The notes beneath the pieces were generated by a model. It was not told the DNA's origin and ran no database searches. It was given only the letters and a program-made list of their open reading frames with translations. A program made the position numbers and the translations under genes. 43,112 nucleotides of DNA from Microcaldota archaeon (GTDB taxonomy: Archaea > Micrarchaeota > Micrarchaeia > Micrarchaeales > Micrarchaeaceae): positions 1 through 43,112 of the forward strand of contig JAJYIZ010000004.1 of assembly GCA_021789815.1 (NCBI GenBank). The letters are read 5' to 3'. This document shows positions 31,114 to 38,806 of the stretch, in pieces. Position 1 is the first letter of the stretch, and each line of letters opens with the position of its first letter.

Positions 31114-32067
31114 ACCCGCAAGCACGCCCTTCAGCTTCCTGAAATCATCCTCTATAAGCGGCAGGTTGGTTTTTATCCTGACGGCTGCTGCCGGGTGCAG
31201 CGTAATAAAGTAGTTTCGTTCTTTTTTGATCAGCTTCCCGTGCTCTTTCATTATCTCATGAAGCCCCAGAAGCTCCTTTGCAGACACGGCGCCTAAAACA
31301 ACTATGATTTTTGGATCTATGATCTTGATTTGCCTGTTCAGGAAATCTCTGCAGACATCTATCTCTTCATCTGTTGGCACCCGGTTCTCAGGCGGAAAGA
31401 ACTGCACAACACTTGTTATGTAGATGTTCTCTCTTCTTAGGCCGGCCCTTCTTATCAGCTTGTCAAGAAGCTGCCCGCTTATCCCTACAAAAGGTCTCCC
31501 TTGTTCATCCTCATTTCTGCCTGGCGCCTGGCCCACGAGCATCACGTTTGCGTTGAGCGGACCCTCACCAGGAACTAAGCTCTTGCTCAGGTTCCAGCCA
31601 CTGATCTTCTCGGGCAATTTCCTGTACTCTTCGTTGAGCCTCTCCATAGCTTCCTTTCTTTCTATGTAAATGTTTCCAGCGTCTATGAGCTCTTTTGTGT
31701 CCTTGAACTTTGATTTCTTGAGAGCATCGTCAGAATCCAGCCATTGGTAGTCCTCGTGCTCCCAAGATACCTTTACCTTAACGTTGGCAGGTACCTCTGC
31801 CAAGTATACTGTAACGGTTTTCTTTGCCTTCTGGCCCCCATCCCTGGTCCAATATTTTAACAGGTGCCTGAAGAAACGATCTGGCTTTACCTTAAGACCT
31901 GTTTCTTCCTCTGTTTCCCTGATTGCCGCATCTATCGCGTGCTCCCCCTTTTCTATATGCCCCTTTGGTATGTCCAACCACTTGCTCTTTCTTTCCAAGA
32001 AGAGAAAGAGACGCTTATTTTCCCTGTATGTGTAAACCAGGACACCTGCACTAAAGACAAGTTTCAA
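31108..32067 (-). CDS. Nudix hydrolase fused to family 4-like uracil-DNA glycosylase
   Basis: The product is 319 residues. Residues 1-140 are a Nudix domain with a perfect box (G36-x5-E-x7-R-E-x2-E-E-x-G-L). Residues about 157-319 resemble family 4 uracil-DNA glycosylase: PGEGPL, GQAPGRNEDEQGRPF at 179-193, PPENR at 225-229 and the active-site HPAA at 291-294. Three of the four iron-sulfur cysteines of that family are missing, and only C239 remains. A combined role in clearing damaged nucleotides and uracil from DNA is likely. The TTG start at 32067 is set by AGGTGA 4 nt upstream, which overlaps the stop of the archaeosortase gene; the open frame further upstream lies inside that gene. Confidence 0.8.
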   Translation of the reverse strand: MKLVFSAGVLVYTYRENKRLFLFLERKSKWLDIPKGHIEKGEHAIDAAIRETEEETGLKVKPDRFFRHLLKYWTRDGGQKAKKTVTVYLAEVPANVKVKVSWEHEDYQWLDSDDALKKSKFKDTKELIDAGNIYIERKEAMERLNEEYRKLPEKISGWNLSKSLVPGEGPLNANVMLVGQAPGRNEDEQGRPFVGISGQLLDKLIRRAGLRRENIYITSVVQFFPPENRVPTDEEIDVCRDFLNRQIKIIDPKIIVVLGAVSAKELLGLHEIMKEHGKLIKKERNYFITLHPAAAVRIKTNLPLIEDDFRKLKGVLAGL

Positions 32068-32075
32068 ATTTTCAC

Positions 32076-33614
32076 CTAGATGTGACTCGCTACCGTGTAA
32101 GAGGTACAGAGAACGCCGTTGTTGCTGTAGTCCAGCTGCCCGTTCAGGGCATTGTAGATCAGAGACTCTATGTAATTGAAGAGACCTATGGACCTGTAGG
32201 TGAGCATTGTGCACGAAGGAGCACCAGAGCCAATCAGTTTAATAAATTCATAATTAACCGAGACATACTGACTGGAGAAGTTCAACGGTGCTGCAAAGTA
32301 GTTGACATCAAACATCTGGTTGCCGGAATAGCCTACAACGCTTGTCAACCTTATCCCGTTTCTTAGCATGAAGGAATGCGCAGAAGATATCTTGCTATAG
32401 CCGCTCACCATCGCCCCAGGCAAAGGTATGTTTGAGTACGTCGCAACAACGTATGTTGCATTGTTTGTGTTACTTCCGTTAAGTATCGCAAGAGTCTCTG
32501 TATAGTTCTGCTCCTTCAGCTTTATCGTGTTCGATGAAAAATCCGCAAAACTGAGGCCAATAGCATGATAGATCGTATTCTGTCCTATTGTGCTAAGGTT
32601 TGTATAAAAGAAAGTAGGCGAAGCGTAAACAGAATGGAGATAAGGCAACGAGAAAAGTAGGCCAACAAAGCCTAGTACGATCACGTATATCCAATACACA
32701 CCAAAAGCCTTTTTCCATCTCGCAAAGTCGACCTGTATCTGATGGAGCTGGCCCTTCCTCAATCTTGCTATTTGCAGGCCGTATTTGGTTGCCAGAAGGA
32801 ACATCACTATTATTGCTACATAGAATAATATCTGCCCGGCAAAAAGATGAAACAAAGCAATCGCCTGTGTCAGGCCGTAGTAAGCCCAATAGTATGCTAT
32901 GCCGAACATGCGCGCAAAATTCAGAACTAGCATCAGCACAAAACCTGAAAGAATCCAAAGCATCTTCCTTTTGAAGCTGCCTTCATACAGATACGCAAGC
33001 GGTATCAGGAACATTACCAGCGCAACGAACGTCCCTATTGGTGCGCATGTTGACGCAATCGATATGCTGGTATTGACCTGTGAGGTTATCGTTATTCCGT
33101 TTAGTGTTACCGGAACGCCAAAAGATTTCAGCACATCGTAAACGAATACTGCGTTTGTTACTGCAAAAGCTTGATTCTGGCCAAGGAGCGGCATCAGGAT
33201 CAGCGGTGACATGAACAGAGAGTAAACTACAAGATATTTCAGTTCTCTTAGACCAGAAAAGCCAAACAGGATAGTTATAAACGAGATCAGTGCGAGCGGG
33301 ATTATCAGCGCATCAATCCTAAATGTTGCGAAGACAGAAGACAGACCAATCCTAGAGTATGAAAGAACTATCAGATAAAGCACAAAAACCAGGGTCCCTA
33401 TCACGAATGCCCTTCTGTTTTTGTTTAGTTTAAGGTTCTCCTTAAGCGAAAATATGATGAAAAGAAAAAGCATCAGCATTACTACTACCACATACGATAC
33501 AGGGTCTGTATCAAGAACAGAGGCGTTGGTTGTCCAGAGCGTTCCGCCCATTGCAAGGAGCGTTGCCAGCAGGAGCACCACTATTCCAAATACCTTGCCG
33601 GGGTCTGTACGCAT
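32076..33614 (-). CDS. archaeosortase/exosortase-family membrane transpeptidase
   Basis: The product is 512 residues from ATG 33614. About ten helices contain the family triad: C190 in STCAPIG, R235 in NFARMFG and H256 in LFHLFAG. Exosortases and archaeosortases cut a C-terminal tripartite tail of surface proteins and join the product to a lipid or other anchor. After the last helix a soluble extracytoplasmic domain of roughly 200 residues follows; it has the position of the EpsI domain fused to some exosortases, but the match is not certain. I see no protein in the window with a sorting tail, so the substrate is encoded elsewhere. The gene is coupled to the downstream Nudix-UDG gene. Confidence 0.85.
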   Translation of the reverse strand: MRTDPGKVFGIVVLLLATLLAMGGTLWTTNASVLDTDPVSYVVVVMLMLFLFIIFSLKENLKLNKNRRAFVIGTLVFVLYLIVLSYSRIGLSSVFATFRIDALIIPLALISFITILFGFSGLRELKYLVVYSLFMSPLILMPLLGQNQAFAVTNAVFVYDVLKSFGVPVTLNGITITSQVNTSISIASTCAPIGTFVALVMFLIPLAYLYEGSFKRKMLWILSGFVLMLVLNFARMFGIAYYWAYYGLTQAIALFHLFAGQILFYVAIIVMFLLATKYGLQIARLRKGQLHQIQVDFARWKKAFGVYWIYVIVLGFVGLLFSLPYLHSVYASPTFFYTNLSTIGQNTIYHAIGLSFADFSSNTIKLKEQNYTETLAILNGSNTNNATYVVATYSNIPLPGAMVSGYSKISSAHSFMLRNGIRLTSVVGYSGNQMFDVNYFAAPLNFSSQYVSVNYEFIKLIGSGAPSCTMLTYRSIGLFNYIESLIYNALNGQLDYSNNGVLCTSYTVASHI

Positions 33615-33710
33615 GGAAAACACACAAAACAATGTCCTCGGTCGAAATGGGCTTCATCAAAGGTCAGCAGTTACTCTTCTCTTCATAGGACATAGAGTAC
33701 TTGCAAGCAA

Positions 33711-33718
33711 TATTAATA
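33711..33718 (+). promoter_or_regulatory. TATA box for archease gene
   Basis: TATTAATA is centred 29 nt before ATG 33744. This fits leaderless initiation there rather than at the adjacent TTG 33741. Confidence 0.55.
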
Positions 33719-33743
33719 AGCAGTTCGATAAATAAGCGGTTTG

Positions 33744-34184
33744 ATGAAGAGGAAAGGCTACCTGTTCAAAAGTCACACAGCAGACGTGAAGCTTGTCGCG
33801 CACGGTAAGACTCTAGAGGAGGCATTCAAGAACGCTGTACTCGCGATGTTCGATACATCGGCTTACATCATGGCCGTAAGCAAGATGGGGGCAAAGGCAA
33901 GGCTGCTGACGGTCAAAGACAAGGCTGCGAACCTAGAGGATCTCTTGTGGGTAACCCTGCAGGATGCGCTCTCCGTAGCGGACTCCAATTCCGTATATGG
34001 TTATGCTGTAAAAAGCCTGAAAATAAGTGGCTCTGATGGTTCATACAGCGTAATATTACAGTTCTTTGCAAGGCCCCAGGACCCAAAATACTCTGTAATA
34101 TACGTGAAGGGAGTCTCCCGCTATGAATTGAAGGTCACTAAAAAGGGAAAAGAATGCAGAGTAAGTGCAGTTCTCGATGTCTAA
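33744..34184 (+). CDS. archease, RNA ligase RtcB cofactor
   Basis: The product is 146 residues, the usual length. The N-terminal motif SHTADVKLVAHG and the helix LEEAFKNAVLAMFD are typical of archease, as is the later LEDLLWVTLQDAL segment with acidic metal-binding residues near the C-terminus (LDV end). Archease speeds guanylation and turnover of RtcB, which joins tRNA halves after splicing. The rtcB gene is not in the window. A small membrane peptide gene follows 9 nt after the stop. Confidence 0.9.
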   Translation: MKRKGYLFKSHTADVKLVAHGKTLEEAFKNAVLAMFDTSAYIMAVSKMGAKARLLTVKDKAANLEDLLWVTLQDALSVADSNSVYGYAVKSLKISGSDGSYSVILQFFARPQDPKYSVIYVKGVSRYELKVTKKGKECRVSAVLDV

Positions 34185-34193
34185 GGTGGTCGA

Positions 34194-34307
34194 TTGAAAA
34201 AGAATCCAAGAATGCAGATTTTCATAAGAACGTTTCTGATCTTCTTGCTGGTCTTTCTGTTCCTATTCCTAGTCCTTGTCTCCTATCTGATCTTGTTGCG
34301 AATCTAA
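34194..34307 (+). CDS. 37-residue single-helix membrane peptide
   Basis: A frame from TTG 34194 has AGGTGGT 5 nt upstream, a good archaeal ribosome-binding site, and starts 9 nt after the archease stop. The peptide has a basic head (KKNPRM, then IRT) and one long hydrophobic helix of about 22 Leu/Phe/Val residues, ending LLRI. Inside-positive topology is expected. Function unknown; co-transcription with archease is likely. Confidence 0.5.
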   Translation: MKKNPRMQIFIRTFLIFLLVFLFLFLVLVSYLILLRI

Positions 34308-34321
34308 GGAAATAAGAGTCA

Positions 34322-34347
34322 GAGAGGGAAACCTAACGCTCCCTCTC
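34322..34347. terminator. hairpin between convergent genes, possible terminator
   Basis: An 8-bp stem GAGAGGGA/TCCCTCTC with a 10-nt loop lies between the end of the + strand peptide gene and the end of the - strand gene at 34380. No clear T-run follows on either strand. Confidence 0.3.
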
Positions 34348-34379
34348 CGCTCTGCAGATGTCTGCAAAATGTTTGGCTT

Positions 34380-34754
34380 TTACGTCATCTTTATTATTCC
34401 GCCTATGAAGGCGATGACGAAGGCCAGCACAGCCCAGTAGAACCATGCGCTCCCGCCGGTTACTATCAGGAAGGCAAGGCCGGTAAGGGTCATGAATGAC
34501 CACATTACTCTGCTCATGTATTCGTTTTCAGGTCTGCGTCCGGTCATGGTGCCTATGCTCATGAAGAAGAGCGTGATCGCACCTATGAAGGTGAACGCGG
34601 CAACGAATGGTCCGAAGAACTGTGCGCTGGAGAGCCACGGCCCAGCCGTGGCATTACTATTGTACCAAGAGAATGCTATGTACAGATAGAGCAGGGTTCC
34701 TATAAGCATTAGGAATCCTCCGGCCGTCTTGTTCATAGCCATTTTCTTTGCCAT
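34380..34754 (-). CDS. four-helix membrane protein, unknown function
   Basis: The product is 124 residues from ATG 34754 (MAKKMAMNKT), with four hydrophobic helices and short loops, one with the charged RRPENEY. The start was chosen because a TATA box (TTTAAAAATAC, 34781-34791) lies about 33 nt upstream and GTGAG precedes the ATG. The farther ATG at 34775 is only about 12 nt from that box and so would be outside the transcript. No family is recognised. Confidence 0.6.
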   Translation of the reverse strand: MAKKMAMNKTAGGFLMLIGTLLYLYIAFSWYNSNATAGPWLSSAQFFGPFVAAFTFIGAITLFFMSIGTMTGRRPENEYMSRVMWSFMTLTGLAFLIVTGGSAWFYWAVLAFVIAFIGGIIKMT

Positions 34755-34780
34755 TTTCTCACGGTAAATACTCATAGCAT

Positions 34781-34792
34781 GTATTTTTAAAG
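34781..34792 (-). promoter_or_regulatory. TATA box for four-helix membrane protein
   Basis: CTTTAAAAATAC on the - strand, centred about 33 nt before ATG 34754. Confidence 0.5.
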
Positions 34793-34819
34793 TTGAGTGT
34801 TACCAACGCTGAAAAGCTG

Positions 34820-34890
34820 AGCCAGGAGAGGGAGTTGAACCCCCCTATGTCGCTCTGCAGGCGACCGCATAGCCGATCTGCCATCCTGGC
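34820..34890 (-). tRNA. tRNA-Cys (GCA)
   Basis: A full cloverleaf reads on the - strand. The acceptor stem is GCCAGGA/TCCTGGC and the D arm contains GGC. The anticodon stem is GTCGC/GCGAC with loop CTGCAGA, giving anticodon GCA, and the T loop is TTCAACT. The discriminator base is T, the U73 expected of tRNA-Cys. CCA is not encoded and there is no intron. Confidence 0.93.
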
Positions 34891-34912
34891 ACATGCAACC
34901 TTTTTATTGCTC

Positions 34913-34925
34913 TTTATTTATATTT
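34913..34925. promoter_or_regulatory. shared TATA region, tRNA-Cys and CBS-protein gene
   Basis: TTTATTTATATTT lies about 27 nt upstream of the tRNA 5' end on the - strand and about 35 nt before ATG 34956 on the + strand. Confidence 0.4.
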
Positions 34926-34955
34926 TGTTATGGATATCTAAAAGGCCGTGTTATC

Positions 34956-36122
34956 ATGGACGCTTCTACGCTTAACATACCAAAGGAACTGATATCAAAG
35001 ACCGTCTCGTTTGACGCAAGCACCCCAATATCCGAGATACTCTCTGCAATAGACAAGTATGGGATTATCGTTGTCTTCAAGGGCCCGGAATACTACGGTG
35101 TTGTGGACAACCGATCAATCTACAGATATGGGCCAACAATGAAGAGCACGCGGATAAGCGCCGGGAAGCTTGCAAGCGTTGTTCCCACCATAAATGATAG
35201 TACAACAATAGACGATGTTCTCCTGGGCTTCCACAAGAGCAGGGTGAAGGCTTTGCCGTACACTTCGAGCAACCGCATAACCGGAGTGATAAAACGCTTT
35301 ACAGTGCTGAAGATTCTGCTTTCGCTAAAGATGCTTTCAGACATAAAGGTCAATGAGGCTATGACAACACCTGTAATCGCTATAGATTCTGGAGCTACAC
35401 TATCGCAAGCAAAGTCCGCTATGCGCGCCAACAAGGTGAACAGGCTTGTCGTCCTGCAGAACAAGCGCCTCTATGGAATAATCACAAACCATGACCTAAT
35501 CTTCAGCTACTCGAAGAAGGGCGAACGCCTTCCAGAGATGAAGAACAGGCCGTACGGATCATACGACGCGCAGCTGAGCGCAGCCGCAAGCAAGAACCTT
35601 GTTGTAGTGGACTACAGCAAGAACCTCGCAGACGCGGCCCGAAGCATGATAGAGAACGATGTCTCTTCTGTAATAGTTGTCAGGAAGGGCGCGCCCGTTG
35701 GAGTGCTTACGGTATTCGACATATTCGGGAGCGTGCTTTCCAGCAGGAGCGTAGGCGAGCAGAAGGTCTTCGTGTCCGGGATAGACGATGACACAAGGGA
35801 GTACGAAACAGACATAAGAACCGCACTCGACGGCTTCATGGAGAAGGCGGAGCGCATGAAGGGGGCGCGTGCTCTCTACATATCTGTCAACATAAAGAAG
35901 ATGCGCGGCCGAATGTACGAGATGCATGCCCGTCTCTCTATAGAGAAGCAGGGCACCGTATACGTGCACGCAACGGATTACAATATCGAAAGGACGCTCA
36001 ACCAGCTGCTTGGTAAGCTGATGAAGGAGATAAAGAGGAAGAAGGAGAGGACCATTGCGGTAAGGAAGGTCACAAGCTTCAAGAAGGGAATGGATGAAGT
36101 GAGATACTATGAAGAATCATAG
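34956..36122 (+). CDS. CBS-domain protein with HPF-like C-terminal domain
   Basis: The product is 388 residues from ATG 34956; the upstream in-frame start at 34893 would lie within the promoter. The first ~265 residues contain what look like four CBS modules in two pairs, with repeated patterns such as VNEAMTTPVIAIDSGATLSQ and RLVVLQNKRLYGIITNHDL. Such pairs bind adenine nucleotides as energy sensors. The last ~110 residues (ALYISVNIKKMRGRMYEMHA to a basic helix NQLLGKLMKEIKRKKER) resemble a ribosome hibernation-promoting-factor fold. A nucleotide-gated ribosome factor is possible; the HPF match is by eye only. The gene overlaps the downstream pilin-like gene by 14 bp. Confidence 0.7.
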   Translation: MDASTLNIPKELISKTVSFDASTPISEILSAIDKYGIIVVFKGPEYYGVVDNRSIYRYGPTMKSTRISAGKLASVVPTINDSTTIDDVLLGFHKSRVKALPYTSSNRITGVIKRFTVLKILLSLKMLSDIKVNEAMTTPVIAIDSGATLSQAKSAMRANKVNRLVVLQNKRLYGIITNHDLIFSYSKKGERLPEMKNRPYGSYDAQLSAAASKNLVVVDYSKNLADAARSMIENDVSSVIVVRKGAPVGVLTVFDIFGSVLSSRSVGEQKVFVSGIDDDTREYETDIRTALDGFMEKAERMKGARALYISVNIKKMRGRMYEMHARLSIEKQGTVYVHATDYNIERTLNQLLGKLMKEIKRKKERTIAVRKVTSFKKGMDEVRYYEES

Positions 36123-36579
36123 AAGGATAAGGGCGCAATCGAGTTTCGAGCTTCTTATCACAGTATCGTTCGGGCTCATAGTGCTTCTTCCTATAGTAGC
36201 ACTCGCCTTTATTCAGATTTCTACGTCTAGCTCATCCCTTGCATCTATAGAGGCGCAGGCTGCAGCAAGCAAGCTTGCAAACGCAGCAACGTCGGTAGGC
36301 ACGCAGGGATACCCGGCAAGGCAGCTCATATTGGTGCAGATGCCGCCTAGCGTGCAGAATGTTTATGTTGGAACCTTGCAGAACGGCGTAGGCCACGAAA
36401 TCATACTCGTTGTTTCCACAACGGCTGGGTCGAGCTACATCACTGCATATACCCCGATAAATGTGAGCGGCAGTCTTGGAGGGATAGCCGCGCAGGGCAG
36501 CTATCTGATAAACGTGAGCGCGCAGAACTCCTGCCCATCAAGCACTGCCATACCTTGTGTGTATATGCAGCAGTCCTGA
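36109..36579 (+). CDS. pilin-like protein with class III signal peptide
   Basis: The product is 156 residues. The basic N-terminus (MKNHRRIRA) is followed by QSSFELLI and a long hydrophobic helix. This is the archaeal Q-x-S-x-E-x3-L class III signal processed just before the Gln by an EppA/FlaK-like peptidase. The rest is a small extracellular domain with two N-x-S sequons and a Cys pair near the end (NSCPSS, IPCVY). It is probably a type IV pilus or surface-fibre subunit. No pilus ATPase or TadC-like gene is nearby. It overlaps the CBS-protein gene by 14 bp, an unexpected partner. Confidence 0.7.
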   Translation: MKNHRRIRAQSSFELLITVSFGLIVLLPIVALAFIQISTSSSSLASIEAQAAASKLANAATSVGTQGYPARQLILVQMPPSVQNVYVGTLQNGVGHEIILVVSTTAGSSYITAYTPINVSGSLGGIAAQGSYLINVSAQNSCPSSTAIPCVYMQQS

Positions 36580-36580
36580 T

Positions 36581-37222
36581 TCAACTCAGCCTTAACAGGT
36601 ATATGTTCCTGTAGAGCTTGTTGCCCCTCTTCATTCCATAAAGTGTGTATGACCTCTTCGGCTTTAGGTCATAGTACTGGAAGAAGTTGCCGGCCATCTT
36701 CTTGTCGCTCATGTAGATATCATAACCATTCGGAAGCTCATCGAGCCTGGATACGAACGCCCCCCTGACGTCTATAAAATTGGTGAACTTCTTGAGCATC
36801 CTGTCGACAGGCTCCCTGGGCCCTCTCAATTGTATCACAGCTTCGTAATAACCCGAAGTTCTCCTGTAGCAGTCCATGCACATTGTCTTCTTTACCTTTA
36901 TGTGGATCTTCTTCTCGAAGGTTGCCTGGTTTCCGTCAACTTCGCATGTGAACTTGAGCAGCGCTATTTTCCAGTCAAAGTCAACTATCGATATGCTGCA
37001 CTTGCTCTTCAGCGCCTGCTGCATCGCTTCCTTGAGAGAATTCTTGTCAGACTGCGTGTATCCTGTAGGGGTCCTTATCCTCTCGCAGCTCTTGCATCTC
37101 TCGATGACTACGCTATCCGGTATCCCTTCCTTTAGCTTGTCTGTTATGCAGACCTCGCAGAACTCTCCTATGAACTTGAACTTGTCGCTCGGCCTGTTGC
37201 AGGTCGGGCAGTACTTTATCAT
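36581..37222 (-). CDS. NMD3-like zinc protein
   Basis: The product is 213 residues. CxxC pairs appear at the N-terminus (KYCPTCNR, then EFCEVC), near RCKSCERI, and at MCMDCYRRTSGYYEAVIQLR, which is the hallmark of NMD3 proteins. In eukaryotes NMD3 exports and matures the 60S subunit; archaeal forms are shorter and probably bind the large subunit. It is the last gene of the secF-secD-nmd3 run, 9 nt after secD. Confidence 0.88.
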   Translation of the reverse strand: MIKYCPTCNRPSDKFKFIGEFCEVCITDKLKEGIPDSVVIERCKSCERIRTPTGYTQSDKNSLKEAMQQALKSKCSISIVDFDWKIALLKFTCEVDGNQATFEKKIHIKVKKTMCMDCYRRTSGYYEAVIQLRGPREPVDRMLKKFTNFIDVRGAFVSRLDELPNGYDIYMSDKKMAGNFFQYYDLKPKRSYTLYGMKRGNKLYRNIYLLRLS

Positions 37223-37231
37223 CTTATCACA

Positions 37232-38806
37232 TCAGGCATAGTGCCTGCTAAGTATCGCTCCATACGCCGGCCTTGTTATGAGGACGCCGAGGAGCGCACC
37301 TATTATCGTTGACTCTGAGAAACCGATTACACTGACCAGAGATGTCGAGAAGAAGAGGGGCATCATTGCAACTACGAGCAATGCAGCGTCTGCCCACACT
37401 ATGTAGAATGCATGGCCCAGGAGCGTTCTTGCAGATGTTTCTGAAGAGCCGTGCGCAAGGACTTCGTCAGTGATTATTATCTGTGCGTCTACTCCTGTAC
37501 CTACCACTGCAATCATTCCTGCCACGGCCGCGAGGTCTATGGTGCCTATCAGCCCTATTATAGAGACTATAATGAAGAGTTCCATTGCCGTTGTAAGAAG
37601 TATCGGAGCAACTAGGAATATCTTCCTGTACCTTATCATGATGAAAGCCGACACGAATATTATCGCTATGCCACCTGCTATCACGCTTATGTAAAGGAAG
37701 TGAGATCCAAGAGTTGGCGGAATCGTAGTCGGCGTTCCTACAAAGACTGCGACAGGTAGCGCTCCTCCGCTGAGCACGCTTGCTATAGTTTTGGTCTGCT
37801 GCTGTGCGTACGCAAGTTTCTGCGTCTTTGTCAGGGTCGCTGGCGCAATCCCGGATATCTGGTAGCTGTCGCTCACGTTACCATTCGTTATGGAAGGATT
37901 GAGTATCGGAGCTGACAGCAGGCCCACAACCGGCCACGTATCTAATATCGATTGGTTGAATCCAACGGTTGTAAACGTTGGTGTCATGTTGGCCCTGCTC
38001 TCAAGCTTTACTGTGTAGTTGTTCGCATTCAGATACGATAACAATGTCCTGTTTATTCCAGCGCTTGCTATTATGTTTGTGTACTTGCCCTTGTTTATTT
38101 GCAAAAAGTGCTCGGCGCTCTGCACGCTTATGTTGTTGTTTGAGACCTCAACTACTGGTATGGTTTCGTTGCCTGCGGAGAGCGCGGATTCTATACCTGC
38201 AAGAGCGCTCGATTGTGATATCAAGGAAGTAGTGTTGAGCGGTATTGATCTATTGAAGAGCACCACAGTATTGGAAGGCCTGTCAAGGAACATGTACAGT
38301 GGTTTGTTGCCCTGCCCGAAGACCACGCTCGCGAACCTTGTAGCTGCAGACTGTGTTATGAAGAATGTGACAATCCACTCTACAGTATTGTTTACCACCG
38401 TAGGGGCTGGCTGCCCTATGCTGCCCTTCAGTATGCCGGTTCCGTTTATCGCAACCTGGCCGTTGACATAGCCATCAAACCTTCCCTGGCTTTGTATTAT
38501 ATCTATTGTCTGGTTGATCTCGCTGCCTGTTATGCTAGGTATGACAACGTAGACCTCTCCGTTGCCTATCCCCTCTACGCTGACCTGCTTTAGGCCGAAT
38601 GTAGAAACACGCTGCTGCAAAGACGATATTAGATTGCTCATATCGCTGGCGTTCACTGGATGAGCAAGCGTTATGGGGATCTGGGTTCCGCCAGCGAACT
38701 CTATGCCGAAATGGATGCCGTAGTGCCAATCAAGCAGCGCAAGCGCTACAGCTATCACTATAAGCACAAGTATGCGCCTGTCCTTCAGATAGCCGGTCCA
38801 GTTCAT
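37232..38806 (-). CDS. secD: protein-export membrane protein SecD
   Basis: The product is 524 residues with the SecD plan. A first helix (LVLIVIAVALALLDW) is followed by the GIEFAGGTQIPI motif, a large extracytoplasmic domain of about 300 residues and five more helices (from HFLYISVIAGG onward). The helix region has AAVAGMIAVVGTGVDAQIII. SecD with SecF uses the proton gradient to help pull proteins through the Sec pore. Its ATG overlaps the secF stop by 4 bp (ATGA), and the secF-secD order is usual in archaea. Confidence 0.93.
   Translation of the reverse strand: MNWTGYLKDRRILVLIVIAVALALLDWHYGIHFGIEFAGGTQIPITLAHPVNASDMSNLISSLQQRVSTFGLKQVSVEGIGNGEVYVVIPSITGSEINQTIDIIQSQGRFDGYVNGQVAINGTGILKGSIGQPAPTVVNNTVEWIVTFFITQSAATRFASVVFGQGNKPLYMFLDRPSNTVVLFNRSIPLNTTSLISQSSALAGIESALSAGNETIPVVEVSNNNISVQSAEHFLQINKGKYTNIIASAGINRTLLSYLNANNYTVKLESRANMTPTFTTVGFNQSILDTWPVVGLLSAPILNPSITNGNVSDSYQISGIAPATLTKTQKLAYAQQQTKTIASVLSGGALPVAVFVGTPTTIPPTLGSHFLYISVIAGGIAIIFVSAFIMIRYRKIFLVAPILLTTAMELFIIVSIIGLIGTIDLAAVAGMIAVVGTGVDAQIIITDEVLAHGSSETSARTLLGHAFYIVWADAALLVVAMMPLFFSTSLVSVIGFSESTIIGALLGVLITRPAYGAILSRHYA

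Noticed and set aside
30456-31121. Open frame of 221 codons on the - strand
   Set aside because: Antisense shadow of lysS; Ser-rich pseudo-membrane pattern arises from the complement of the lysS coding sequence.
32068-32214. N-terminal extension of the Nudix-UDG frame
   Set aside because: It runs inside the archaeosortase gene in another frame, and the ribosome-binding site AGGTGA points to TTG 32067.
34322-34347. Confident intrinsic terminator
   Set aside because: The hairpin is good but lacks a T-run, so it is only listed at low confidence.
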